DNA of 64,000 bases from Merluccius polli (taxonomy: Eukaryota > Chordata > Actinopteri > Gadiformes > Merlucciidae), in NCBI GenBank assembly GCA_030340625.1, contig JAOPHQ010002284.1, forward strand, positions 95,001 to 159,000, written 5' to 3'. The notes beneath the pieces were generated by a model that was given only the letters and a program-made list of their open reading frames with translations, had not been told where the DNA came from and did not search any database. Of the stretch, positions 49,215 to 58,533 are shown piece after piece. Position 1 is the first letter of the stretch; every line of letters begins with the position of its first letter. The translations under genes were made by a program, and so were the position numbers.

Positions 49215-49830
49215 GGTCGAGGGGATTCGGCAAAGGACTCAGCCGGAGGAGAAGAAAAAAGGAGCTGTGTGGTGGAGAAAGCGTTACGGCAGAGCCGAAG
49301 ACTTTAAGAACTAACGACGCTGTTTGAAGAACGTAAGTCGAGACCAACGGACAGTGAGTCTCACAGTGACTGTTCGGTCAACACAGTGTGGAGTTTTGAG
49401 TTTGTATGAGGACTATTCTGGAAAAGAGTGTCCGACGAAGAAGCGCAGCTAAAGCTAAAGCTAATGTAGCTCACGTTAGCACACCTGACGGACTTCAGCA
49501 CCGAGCCGCTCGCTCAGCCACTCGCCTGGGTGAAGGCCTGTTAGCCTGCTGTGTGTATCCAACCTGCATGAAGAGACCCGCGGTGAGTGTCTGCCACGGA
49601 CGCTGCTGGGAGAACGGGACTCTGTCGGGGAAAACGGGAAGCTGGCTGGAGAACGGGAGGAATCGTCAACGACCGACGTCGCAGCAACACGCTGTATCGG
49701 GGAAGAGACGAGGACGACGCCATTACAGCCGTGAGTTTGGTTTTCTTTGGCGCCGAGGCGCGAAGCAGCCATTGTTGTTTTCTGGCTCCAACGCACACAA
49801 GCCACGTCTCAGGCCTGCAACGATTTACTG
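49215..49830 (+). other. GC-rich segment after the gypsy 3' LTR, probable gypsy leader from a second copy
   Basis: After the LTR the sequence is ggtcgaggggattcggcaaa then ggactcagccggagg. The 5' LTR is followed by ggacacagccggagt. These share gac(a/t)cagccggag, as if the 5' side had lost 20 bases. The segment contains aacgtaagtcg, which could be a splice donor, and an open frame at 49406-49831 without recognisable domains. I suspect gypsy leader/gag-start sequence, but this is inference. Confidence 0.4.
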
Positions 49831-50239
49831 ATTAAAGGGTACCCATTTTATTTTCATTCACTTATTGAATAAAAAGTGCCGGCTTTAGAGGTAATATTCT
49901 TTGTTGTGTTTTGAAACTGAACTGTGTTGAGTGTGCACAGAGTGGAAAGAGTACAGTAAGCAATTGAACTGACTGAAATACTGTTTATTGGGGTTTATTG
50001 ATCTAAATTGATTTAAAATGATAAAATAAGACAAAGATTTGCAATTGAATAATTTTGTTTTTTTATTTTTCATATTGTTAAAATATTTGTGTGTTTAATA
50101 TTTACTAAAGTAAATTACTGAAACTTACCTGTTGATATTCATTTTTCATCTGGTATTGTTGCGAATTAATAACATGTATCATCAGGCTGTAAAATATCTG
50201 CACATAGCCAGGAGTAGAAATAAATATACAAGTTGTAGT
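49831..50239. other. AT-rich non-coding sequence inside the provirus
   Basis: Nothing recognisable. AT-rich with T runs; may be U3 of the retroelement whose R-U5 follows. Confidence 0.4.
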
Positions 50240-50562
50240 AACTGCACCTCAACACATGATGGCGCCAAACAATATACTGGGGGCGGCGCTTAACGCTAGC
50301 CATTGTGCGTCATGGAGGCCACGCCTCCTGCCCAGTGACTACCGGTGGAAGTCGCCGGCTCAAGTCAGAACACCCCAGGCAGCGCATAGGAAAGAAGCAA
50401 AGCGACTGAGGATGCAACGTTTGGGGTTCTCCACGCGGCGTGATATACATATAATACCTCTCCTTCTGGTTCATAGTTAAATAACTTAAACCTAAACAAA
50501 TAAAGTGAGTTATAAGCGTTCCTGTTGTCGGCAGCCTTCTTCCCCGGGACACAAACCCCACA
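50240..50562 (+). repeat. Probable LTR 3' portion of a further retroelement
   Basis: Contains AATAAAG near 50499 and a CT-rich stretch, and ends ACCCCACA immediately before a primer-binding-site-like TGGTGAC. The 5' start is unclear and no second LTR was found. Confidence 0.5.
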
Positions 50563-50565
50563 TTC

Positions 50566-50586
50566 TGGTGACTTCCCGACGTGATT
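50566..50586 (+). promoter_or_regulatory. tRNA-Trp-like primer-binding site
   Basis: TGGTGACTTCCCGACGTGAT matches the tRNA-Trp complement TGGTGACCCCGACGTGAT apart from a two-base TT insertion and one shifted C. tRNA-Trp primers are known from alpharetroviruses and CsRn1-type gypsy elements. The provirus's own site is tRNA-Ser, so this belongs to another element. Confidence 0.55.
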
Positions 50587-52180
50587 CGGGGAAAGAGAGG
50601 TTTTATTTGGAACCTTGGAACTTTGGCCGCACTGCAACCGTACGACTCAACAGCTCTGCCACAAGGCGCCATAACAGGAGGTAAGCAGTGCCCATTGCTC
50701 AGGCTAAAACTGCACATAGATAGATATAGGATTATTAGGTGACAGAGCTGCTAGCGTACGTTGTGGTAGAGCTTTGGTTCTCCGGTCCATAGTCGTTATA
50801 GTTAAGCCGACGTAAAATGAACAGGCGCTGAATACTCAAATTGGGATTGATTAAATTATATTAGTCGCCATTGTACGACAAATAGAAGAACCAAGAGGCC
50901 AGTACTGTATGTATTATTAAAACTCGGTACGGGACCTGGGAGTATAAAAACTCGGCGCGGAGCTTTTAGAGTATAAAATTTAAAACTTAATACAAACTTG
51001 GGAATATAAAAACTCGGCACGGAGCTTTAGAGTATAAAAAAAAAAAAAAAAAAAAAATTAAAAATTAAACATAATAACAAAAAATTAAAACTCAGTACAA
51101 AACTGGGAATATAAATTTGGGGCATAACCCCTAGAGTATAGGAGAGTGGAAAACGGAGAGCGATAGGGTACAGATCGCTACTAACATTGTTACTAACACT
51201 GCATTCTCAAAGAACTACGCTAACTTGCATGAATCACAATAACCCACGTTTGTGTACATAATCCTGTATGTGCTAACGCTTGCTAACTTTGCTAGGGTGC
51301 ATCTTAGCTTTGTTTGCAGAATATGGTACATGTAACTGACGATAGCCCAACACGTGGGTTATCTCATATGGGTCTTTGTTCTTAACAGAAGCATGGTAGC
51401 ATTAGCCACATAAGCTAACACGAGGGCCTAGCGGATATGCTAGGTATTTAGAACTGAAGATAGCCCACCACGGGGGGTGGTTTATGGCTCATTGTTCCAG
51501 GGGGGATGGTAACATTCTTGTGTTCCTAGCCATTTGGCCCAAGTGGAGGCTAATGGCTATGCTAAGTCTAGGGAGAGACGGTAAACACATCTATCTAACC
51601 TATAGACATATACCTAACAGTGCCAGTGGATTTGGAGCCCTTCCACATATGGGCACACACATAGTAGGATATATACACAATATTAACGTGGAGGATATAA
51701 AGTGTGCGCATTTAAATAAGTTCTATGCTATGGTAACACAGCAGGGAGCATAGATTACAAATCCCTGTCAGCCATTTTGGGAGTCCCCAAAATGGCCCCC
51801 AAGACCCCCTACCCCTCGACCACCCCTACCCCCACCCAGACTACCCAGACTTTCCCCCTCCCCCTCCCCCGACGACTGACCATGAAGAAGGGGACAAAGG
51901 AATGGCGTTTGCCAGTCTGCGTTTGCAAGTATGAATGAAGTGTGAATGAAGTTGTGCACTCCTAGAATGCAAGGGGAGAAGGCAGAATGGAGCCCAATAC
52001 AATAATTTGGTTTAATGTTATTATCTAGACATATACATTTATAAATAACTATGTTAACAGATGTCATTACTGTGATAAAAAGTGTTGTTGTGTAAAAACT
52101 GATTATTCATAAGCATCAACTTGTCAGTAATAGGAAGGTGTTAAAATTGACATTAACTCTTTGTTTTATTCTTTCCTTTA
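50587..52180 (+). other. Leader-like sequence of the further retroelement
   Basis: About 50925-51145 has degenerate ~60-70-bp tandem units (aaactcggcgcggagctt, agagtataaaa). About 51290-51520 has two approximately 130-bp units (gatagccca(a/c)cacg...atggtaacatt / atggtagcatt). At 51770-51880 a proline-rich segment rich in CCCC could be a gag remnant. I see no complete gag or pol. Confidence 0.45.
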
Positions 52181-54727
52181 ACCTTAAGAGAAGGAGGGGA
52201 CCTCCATGCCCCTTCCAAAGAAAGATCATGAACACCTCTTTTTGTTTTTATTAATGATAAGAAATTATAAGGTTAACAAAGGAGGAAAGGGAAGTTGGAC
52301 AGGACACAATGAGATGGGGACAGTAAGTGGTAATTCTTATAACAGGAGGATTTATTTAGAAAGACAGAGGGAAGTAGACAGAAGGATAGAAGAAGGGAAA
52401 GTGTAAGAAAGTTAAAGAAAGTTAAAGAAGGTAAAGAGAGAAATGTGGTCTAGAGAGAGAGGGACAGAGCAGAGATAAAGCCGCAGGAGGTAATTTAGAT
52501 AAGGAGATCTAACAAAGGAGGGAGGCATTATAGAGTTATGTAGGGGTTTACCTTATAATAGTAGTGGTAATAATAATAATGATGTTAATGATAATAATAA
52601 TAATAATAATAATAGACATAATGAAACATAACGAAGAAAGCAATGCGAACATTAGGACGGTTGAAGATCAGGTCAACTATGTATATATGTCTGTTATTTG
52701 TTTTTGTTTCCTGTTGATTTTGTTTTCTTTGTGTATTTGTTTTATACTTTTAACTGTTTGTGTGAGTGTTTTGTGCTTTATAGGACAAATAGCAGACCAA
52801 CAGCTCAGTCACGTCACATGAAGCCCCGAACCCCTGGTACCCCCTCATGAGTATTTGTGCATAAGATGGTTGATGGGCATAATACGGCCCTATCTGATAG
52901 TTTCATTTAAATCAGAAGTTATCTCCTCTACCACTCGTCCACAGTAGTCCAGAGGTCAACCAGCGCTGGGGACTGTTAAGCAGTCCAGGGACTTTTCTCC
53001 CGCCTCAAGCGACGATATGGGAGTGTGGTAGAGTCATAACCTGATACACAGTGTAGGGGTGTAACAATTAATACAGTCAATTTTTGGGTTGCTCAGTTTA
53101 CCTTCATAATGTGGTGTCCATTGTCTTGTTTTTATATACGATGTTTTGTTTTTGCTCAATGATGCTGACCATTGCTGAGGTTATGATTCTTAGATGGACC
53201 AGAGGGTTTTCACCTGGGACACACACACAGGTGCCATTTGATTATTAGAGGTGACTTGGGCGATGACAATGAGGAAATTGAGGTTGGTTTATCTGAGCCA
53301 TATCCATTTTTAGTAAGCAAAACTATTCAATGATTGTGTGTGGTTACATATATATTCAATTTTAACTTCACTCACCATATTTACCTATTGTTTGACTCAC
53401 CATTGTATGCAAGTTTGTTTTGATATAACTCTCACATATGGTTCGAACTACTTAGATTAATAACGATATAAGATCATTAAGACCATATAGGATTAAGACA
53501 TGCCTGATCTATAATTCCATAATGGAAACGACTGTCTACATATTGTTTGATGTATTGTGTTAGATGTTTTCTTTGCAAAGATACTGGTTGGTTCTGGTCT
53601 CTCTTCCCCCAGGACAATGGAGGGGGGTCCATTAGAGAGAGGACAGTTGATCTGGGGTTCCTGCCCTAAATGGACTCAAACTCATATTTGGACATTGAAA
53701 TGGACTCCATACACAAAATGAACAGCAGGAACATTCCTGTTACCAGCGGTTGATAAGTTTCATATTAGGAGGCAACATGGTTGACGGTCTTATCTGAATG
53801 TGATGTGTTTTTACACTCTATATTTTCAATTTTCTTTTTGATTCTTTTAATGATTGATTATTCACAAGCGATTGATGTTGAAAGATGTTAACACTCTATA
53901 ATTATGATTTGTTGTGCATTGGCAGTGACTGGATTGCAGAGAAGTGCTTAATCCTGATGGGGGGTGAGATCTTCTCTACCGTCATGATACTCTTTTTTCA
54001 TCTCCTAGAGGTGGTTATCGACTGGATGATGGTAACCCGACCTGGACAGACCTCTCTTCAGCTGCTGAAAGGATAACTGGGAAGAGCTCTTTCCGGTGGG
54101 GTGAGACTAGCTCATGAATTTGGCCTTATTAGAACAATTGAATAAGTTTACCTAGTCTAAAAGTAAAATAAAATAATGTGGGCATAAGATTTAAAGGTAA
54201 CGCTAGAAGACTAAAATAGTTGTGCCAAAAAGCTTGATAAACTAGGACCCAGACTGTCATGTACATATACTTTATGATATCATCGATATATAAAGGTCAC
54301 TACAAGCGGGAAGAATGAATGCAACATGCTTAACTTTGTGTTAATTTTACGTGACTTTTTCAAAGTCACGAGGAGGGAATAAGTAGGATATTTTATTTCA
54401 AGGAGGGAATATTTCTGTATCTTATTTGCAAGGATATTTTATTTCAAGGAGGGAATAGTTTTGCATTTTATTTTCAAGGGGGGAGTAATTGTGCATTTAG
54501 ATTTTTTGTTTTTTTGTTTTTCGTTTTATTTGTTTAAGTGTTGAATTTACATAAGTCAGACATATGGTCTTTGAACATTTGCAAGGACCAGGTTAAAGTA
54601 ATCATTGGGAAATACTTCAGCAATCTGTTGGGAAAGGATCTAATACACAAGCTAGTTTATTGATATAGAAAATTGGGAATTACTTCGCCAACGCCTAATG
54701 CTGTTATGCTGTGTTTAACACCTTAAC
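52181..54727. other. Degenerate internal proviral sequence, unassigned
   Basis: There are only short frames. One (52564-52821) has a strongly hydrophobic core (VICFCFLLILFSLCICFILL), which could be a decayed env signal or anchor. Direct repeats tattttatttcaaggaggga recur at 54370-54500 (three times). No RT, RNase H or surface-envelope domain is recognisable. Confidence 0.4.
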
Positions 54728-54984
54728 TTGTTAGCTTTTTCCACCGCCGTGTCAAAACTACAGCGCCAACACCGGGTGGTGCAGCAGTCACCCATCAAAC
54801 AAGCAGTTATGTTACATTCACTGGGAATGGTGGAAAGAGTGAACGGGACATTCAAGAAACTGACAATTCCGAGAAACAGAGTGCAGAGCCAAAGGATGGA
54901 CCACCAACCAGGGTGGAGAAAGGTGACCAGGTGTACCCGAGAGTGTGCAGGGGACAGTGGAGCGCCCCGACTTGATCAGGCTGT
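54728..54984 (+). pseudogene. Retroviral integrase C-terminal remnant
   Basis: The frame at 54815-54862 reads HSLGMVERVNGTFKKL, the region around the third catalytic residue (Glu) of retroviral integrase. In a neighbouring frame (54910-54975) GDQVYPRVCRG matches the beta-rich C-terminal domain start. The bases between are too few, so an internal deletion and a frame shift are present. It is the only trace of the provirus's own integrase. Confidence 0.6.
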
Positions 54985-55849
54985 GGTACCTGATATCCTG
55001 GAGTTCGGCACCTGTGTCTAGGAGGACATGGCACCTGTTTTACTTGAATGTTGAATTATTAAATACACAGTATGCTTCACGGTTGTCAATACAATGCATT
55101 ATAAGTACGGAATGTGTTATGCTGTAGTCCCATGATTGCTTTAATAATGAAACGGATGAATTTTTTGATGCTGCTAAAATGTTCTGACTACTGGTGAGGA
55201 GTGGATCCGTGGGGAAGGCACACATGGGTACGTGTTGGTAACCTTGGCGTGTGGGCCTTGCCTATGGATCACAAGATGAACATTGAATTCATGAACTGTC
55301 CGACTTGAGGTTGGCTACAGATACGGGGGATAACACTGATGATCTTTGAGTAACCTGCGTGCATGGAAACCATCTGAGCAATTGCATGCTAGTCTACAGG
55401 GCGTTTTTTAGATCTATATAGGGTTAATGCTGCTAACACGATAATGTCTCTTCTGTGTTAGCCAGAGCTGCTAACACGGTAATGTCTGTTCTTATACCTG
55501 GAGGTATTCGATTTTGGTTATACATGCATATAAGTATTTGAAGGGATTTCATATGGGGAAATTACAATGCATTAACTACTATGCCTTTCTGTCCTCAGGA
55601 TACTGTGATAATGGTATGACATATGGATTGTATGATGTGATGATAATTTGCCTACTGTTGGCTACGGCCCATGTATTCTTTGAGACACACCAAGGTGAAT
55701 GCCATCCAATTTAGAGATGCGACAGGTTTTCCTACTGTCTAGAAGAGGTTTTCCCGAACTAAGTCGATTGGTGATGTTGATGTTTTTCTTTTCGCTTGAA
55801 TTTATACTCACCATTTTTAGACCTTACATGATACATAGGACTAATAAAA
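54985..55849. other. Proviral sequence without recognisable domains (env surface region expected)
   Basis: Position between integrase and the transmembrane subunit is where the surface subunit would lie. Only short frames exist. gctgctaacacg(a/g)taatgtct occurs twice (55432-55487). A short frame 55514-55714 with a hydrophobic centre is not assignable. Confidence 0.4.
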
Positions 55850-56425
55850 AATACAGAATGGATTAACTACATTTATTATAATCAACAGAGGTTCATTAAT
55901 TACACAGATGACGCTTTATCCGCTCTAGGTGAGCAGCTGCAGGCCACAAGCGCAATGACTTGGCAAAACAGGCAAGCCCTAGATTGGCTATTGCCAGAGA
56001 AAGGAGGAGTATGTGCCCTTATAGGAGAGATGTGCTGCACCTTTATCCCAAACAATACCTCTCCAGAGGGGACGTTCACACTTGCCATGAATAAACTTAA
56101 AAAGCTAATACAGGAGGTTAAAGATAACGCGGGACATGGCAAGGATTGGATGGCATGGCTAGAACTGGATATGGGAAAATGGGGAACAATATTTGCTCAA
56201 ATAGGGATAATTCTTTCAATTGTATTCATAGTAATGGGATTGATTTTTTGTTGCTGTATTCCAGTGCTGAGGTCCATGATAGCGTCTAGGTTAAGCAAAC
56301 AAATGTTCCTTATGTCCAGAGACATAGTTGAGGAGAAAGAAGTGGAATGGGAATATATTGGGGACGGAAGTCAGAGTGATTATAGGGAAGACGATGACAT
56401 GGAAGGGGAGAAATCTGAGGTTTGA
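55850..56425 (+). pseudogene. env: Envelope transmembrane-subunit fragment
   Basis: Open for about 190 codons to TGA 56423-56425. It has the heptad-like and immunosuppressive-domain-like region (AMTWQNRQALDWLLPEKGG), followed by the CX6CC motif (C-ALIGEM-CC) typical of gamma-type and related envelopes. Next comes a long hydrophobic membrane-spanning segment (about 56188-56262, GIILSIVFIVMGLIF) with a Cys cluster, and an acidic cytoplasmic tail of about 45 residues. The surface subunit, cleavage site and fusion peptide are missing, and upstream stops close the frame. It cannot mediate entry as it stands. A separate small membrane protein is conceivable but unproven. Confidence 0.85.
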
Positions 56426-57231
56426 CCTGGCCTCGAGGGGGCTCACATGTGAACGTGCTAGTAACCTCTCCATGTGGGCCACGCCCTTGGTAAGCAGATG
56501 GAACACGGAACTCATAATATAACCGGACATGAAGACGCTGATGAAAGTTGAAGCAATGAATACAATACTGCCCAAAACCCCCCACATACATACAGCACAC
56601 CAATACATGAAGATCACCTGATCATCCACAACAATGCATGTTGAAAGAATTTGAGTTTTATTTGTTATTTTTATGTCACATACTTTTTGTAAGGATGACT
56701 TTCAATGCATGCTGAAAGTTTTTTTAATGTTGTGTAATGCATTTTTTGAAGTAAGTGTATGATCTTTGTCTAGGTCGTGGGTTATGGAGAGATAATGATT
56801 TAGATGGTTTTTACAACATTACATGGCGTTTATAGCTAAACTCATTAGGCTATGTGATACTATGTTAACTTGTAATATTTTTGATTCTGTGATACACATT
56901 TTGATATATGCATGCCAAAGGTTTTATATTAAGTTTTATTCTTGTATTGCATGTTTTTATATACGTTTATATCTTGTTGTTATGGGTACCAACTCAGAGG
57001 AAACACTTATAGGGTATCGCACATTTGGTAATCTTTTTCACCTTGCTTAAGCAAAAGTTCAGGTTGAAAACCCTGGAACAGGTTGATACTGAAAGCAAGT
57101 TGTTTTTTCCAGGTAATCAAATGTGAATACTGTTCATTTATCTAGCAGTCCGGCAAGTCATCTATAAATTTGGGGTATTAAAATAATGGTAATAGATATT
57201 GGGACTTAGTTAGTCCCAAAGGGGGGATATA
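56426..57231. other. Proviral region between env and 3' LTR, with polypurine tract
   Basis: Non-coding apart from short frames. The polypurine tract aaaggggggata ends at about 57231 directly before the 3' LTR. Confidence 0.7.
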
Positions 57232-57740
57232 TGGTAGAAATTAACTAGTTGTTCACTATACATTTAAAAGGAATATGTTCATTATATTCTACCATTAAAT
57301 AAGAGAGAACATTCATTATCTTGCCTATATGCTAAATGAATGAAGTAAGTGGGGGTGAAACAGGAGTCAGTAAAGACAGGGGATTCCAGTCTGACAATTG
57401 ATGGGCAAGAACAAGTCTTTTTCTGGCCTGCCAGAAAGGTTGTTGTTGTTGGTCAAGTATACATAGAGGCTCCTTATAGTGTATGGTCACATTCTGCAGA
57501 TGAAGGGTCAAGGACGGTATCCGTACAAGGAAGAAACTGATGAACAGCTGTGCATTCTGGGTCAACAGAAAGGGGTTAAAAGGAAGGGTCCAGGACTGGA
57601 CCCTCAGTTCTTTGGCAAACCAACTCAGGCTTTGTGGTTGCTTGTTCTCAAGTGATAATAAAGTCTTACATCTTCAGACCTCGACTCTCTCGAACTTCTC
57701 TTCTTTAGTTTAAGTGTTAGATGTGGTTTTCTCCACGACA
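57232..57740 (+). repeat. 3' LTR of the provirus
   Basis: 509 bp, TGGTAG...CACGACA; AATAAA at 57657-57662. Identical to the 5' LTR except one substitution (attAaat versus attGaat at about 57297) and the 11-base gatgaacagct. Confidence 0.95.
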
Positions 57741-57767
57741 AAGATAAGATTATTAGACATTCTCTGC

Positions 57768-58348
57768 TTATACCATGGTCTGGGTGAATACTCGATTCTG
57801 ATTGGTTGAAGATTATAGAGCGTTGCTCTATAATCTTATCTTTGATGTACACCTAGGAAAGACGTTGACGCTATGAAGACGCTATGGCCACGTTGCTTGG
57901 CAACGCCTGCATACGGGAGATATTAAATAGTCCGCTCGACTTATAAAAATAAAAAAAACCTCACGATTGTAACTCTAAAACACATTAAAGTATTATTAAT
58001 TGATTAAATATTAACAGAAATGAATGGACGACGCGGAGGCGTGAACCGCGGAGGACGGTTCTGTTAATGGACACCTCGAAGGGCATTATCCCGCTTATAC
58101 CATGGTCACTTACGAAAGAAAGAAATATTTAATCAATTAATAATACTTGAATGTGTTTTAGAGTTAAAATCGTGAGGTTTTTGTTTTTTTTACAAGTCGA
58201 GCGGACTATTTAATATCTCCCGTATGCAGGCGTTGCCAAGCAACGTGGCCACAGCGTCTTCATAGCGTCAACGTCTTTCGTAGGTGTACTTTTCAACCTA
58301 CACCCTCCAGCCAATCAGAATCGAGTATTCACCCAGACCATGGTATAA
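57768..58348. mobile_element. Foldback MITE with TTATACCATGGTCTGGG ends
   Basis: The arms of about 270 bases are reverse complements: the left reads TTATACCATGGTCTGGGTG then aatactcgattctgattgg; the right ends cccagaccatggtataa. Central sequence repeats ttataccatggtcac at 58090. The left arm has an extra hairpin gattatagagcgttgctctataatc at 57806-57830. Long inverted arms and no coding sequence mark a MITE. Confidence 0.85.
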
Positions 58349-58533
58349 TATGTATTTCAGCACCGTGTCAGTGGACAGTTACAAGGCTACGATCGATCGT
58401 TAGATCTGTGCACGTGCGTTCATGTTAAGAGGAGTTTCGGGAAACGCACGGAAAAAAATAACGATCGTTCGAAAGATGATTCGTAAGAAGGATCGTAAGA
58501 TGGATCGTACATCGTTATCGGGAAACTGGGCCC
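58349..58533. mobile_element. DNA transposon end with inverted GGGCCCAGTTTCCCGA terminus
   Basis: Ends tcgggaaactgggccc at 58533, the inverse of the terminus at 35022. It contains tandem gatcgtaagat(a/g)gatcgta words. No matching target duplication is seen between the two ends, so linkage to the left end is uncertain. Confidence 0.55.

Larger units (their letters stand above)
39917..57740 (+). mobile_element. Endogenous retrovirus, gamma/epsilon-like arrangement, 17.8 kb with nested elements
   Basis: The provirus is bounded by LTRs (39917-40739 and 57232-57740) and a 6-bp duplication AAGATA (39911-39916, 57741-57746). In order it has 5' LTR, primer-binding site, leader, gag with a CCHC knuckle, in-frame UAG, protease, a Ty3/gypsy insertion, unassigned and foreign leader sequence, integrase remnants, an env transmembrane fragment, polypurine tract and 3' LTR. 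The reverse transcriptase and RNase H of the retrovirus are absent, as is the env surface subunit, so it cannot be autonomous. LTRs differ by one substitution and an 11-bp indel outside the nested insert. Confidence 0.93.

Noticed and set aside
49406..49831. 141-codon frame after the gypsy 3' LTR as a host gene
   Set aside because: No domain, Arg-rich composition in all frames, and a position in apparent retroelement leader. Kept only as an unassigned segment.
52564..52821. Hydrophobic 85-codon frame as a membrane gene
   Set aside because: It begins in an (AAT)n tract, lies in decayed proviral sequence, and has no homologue I recognise; mentioned only as a possible decayed env part.
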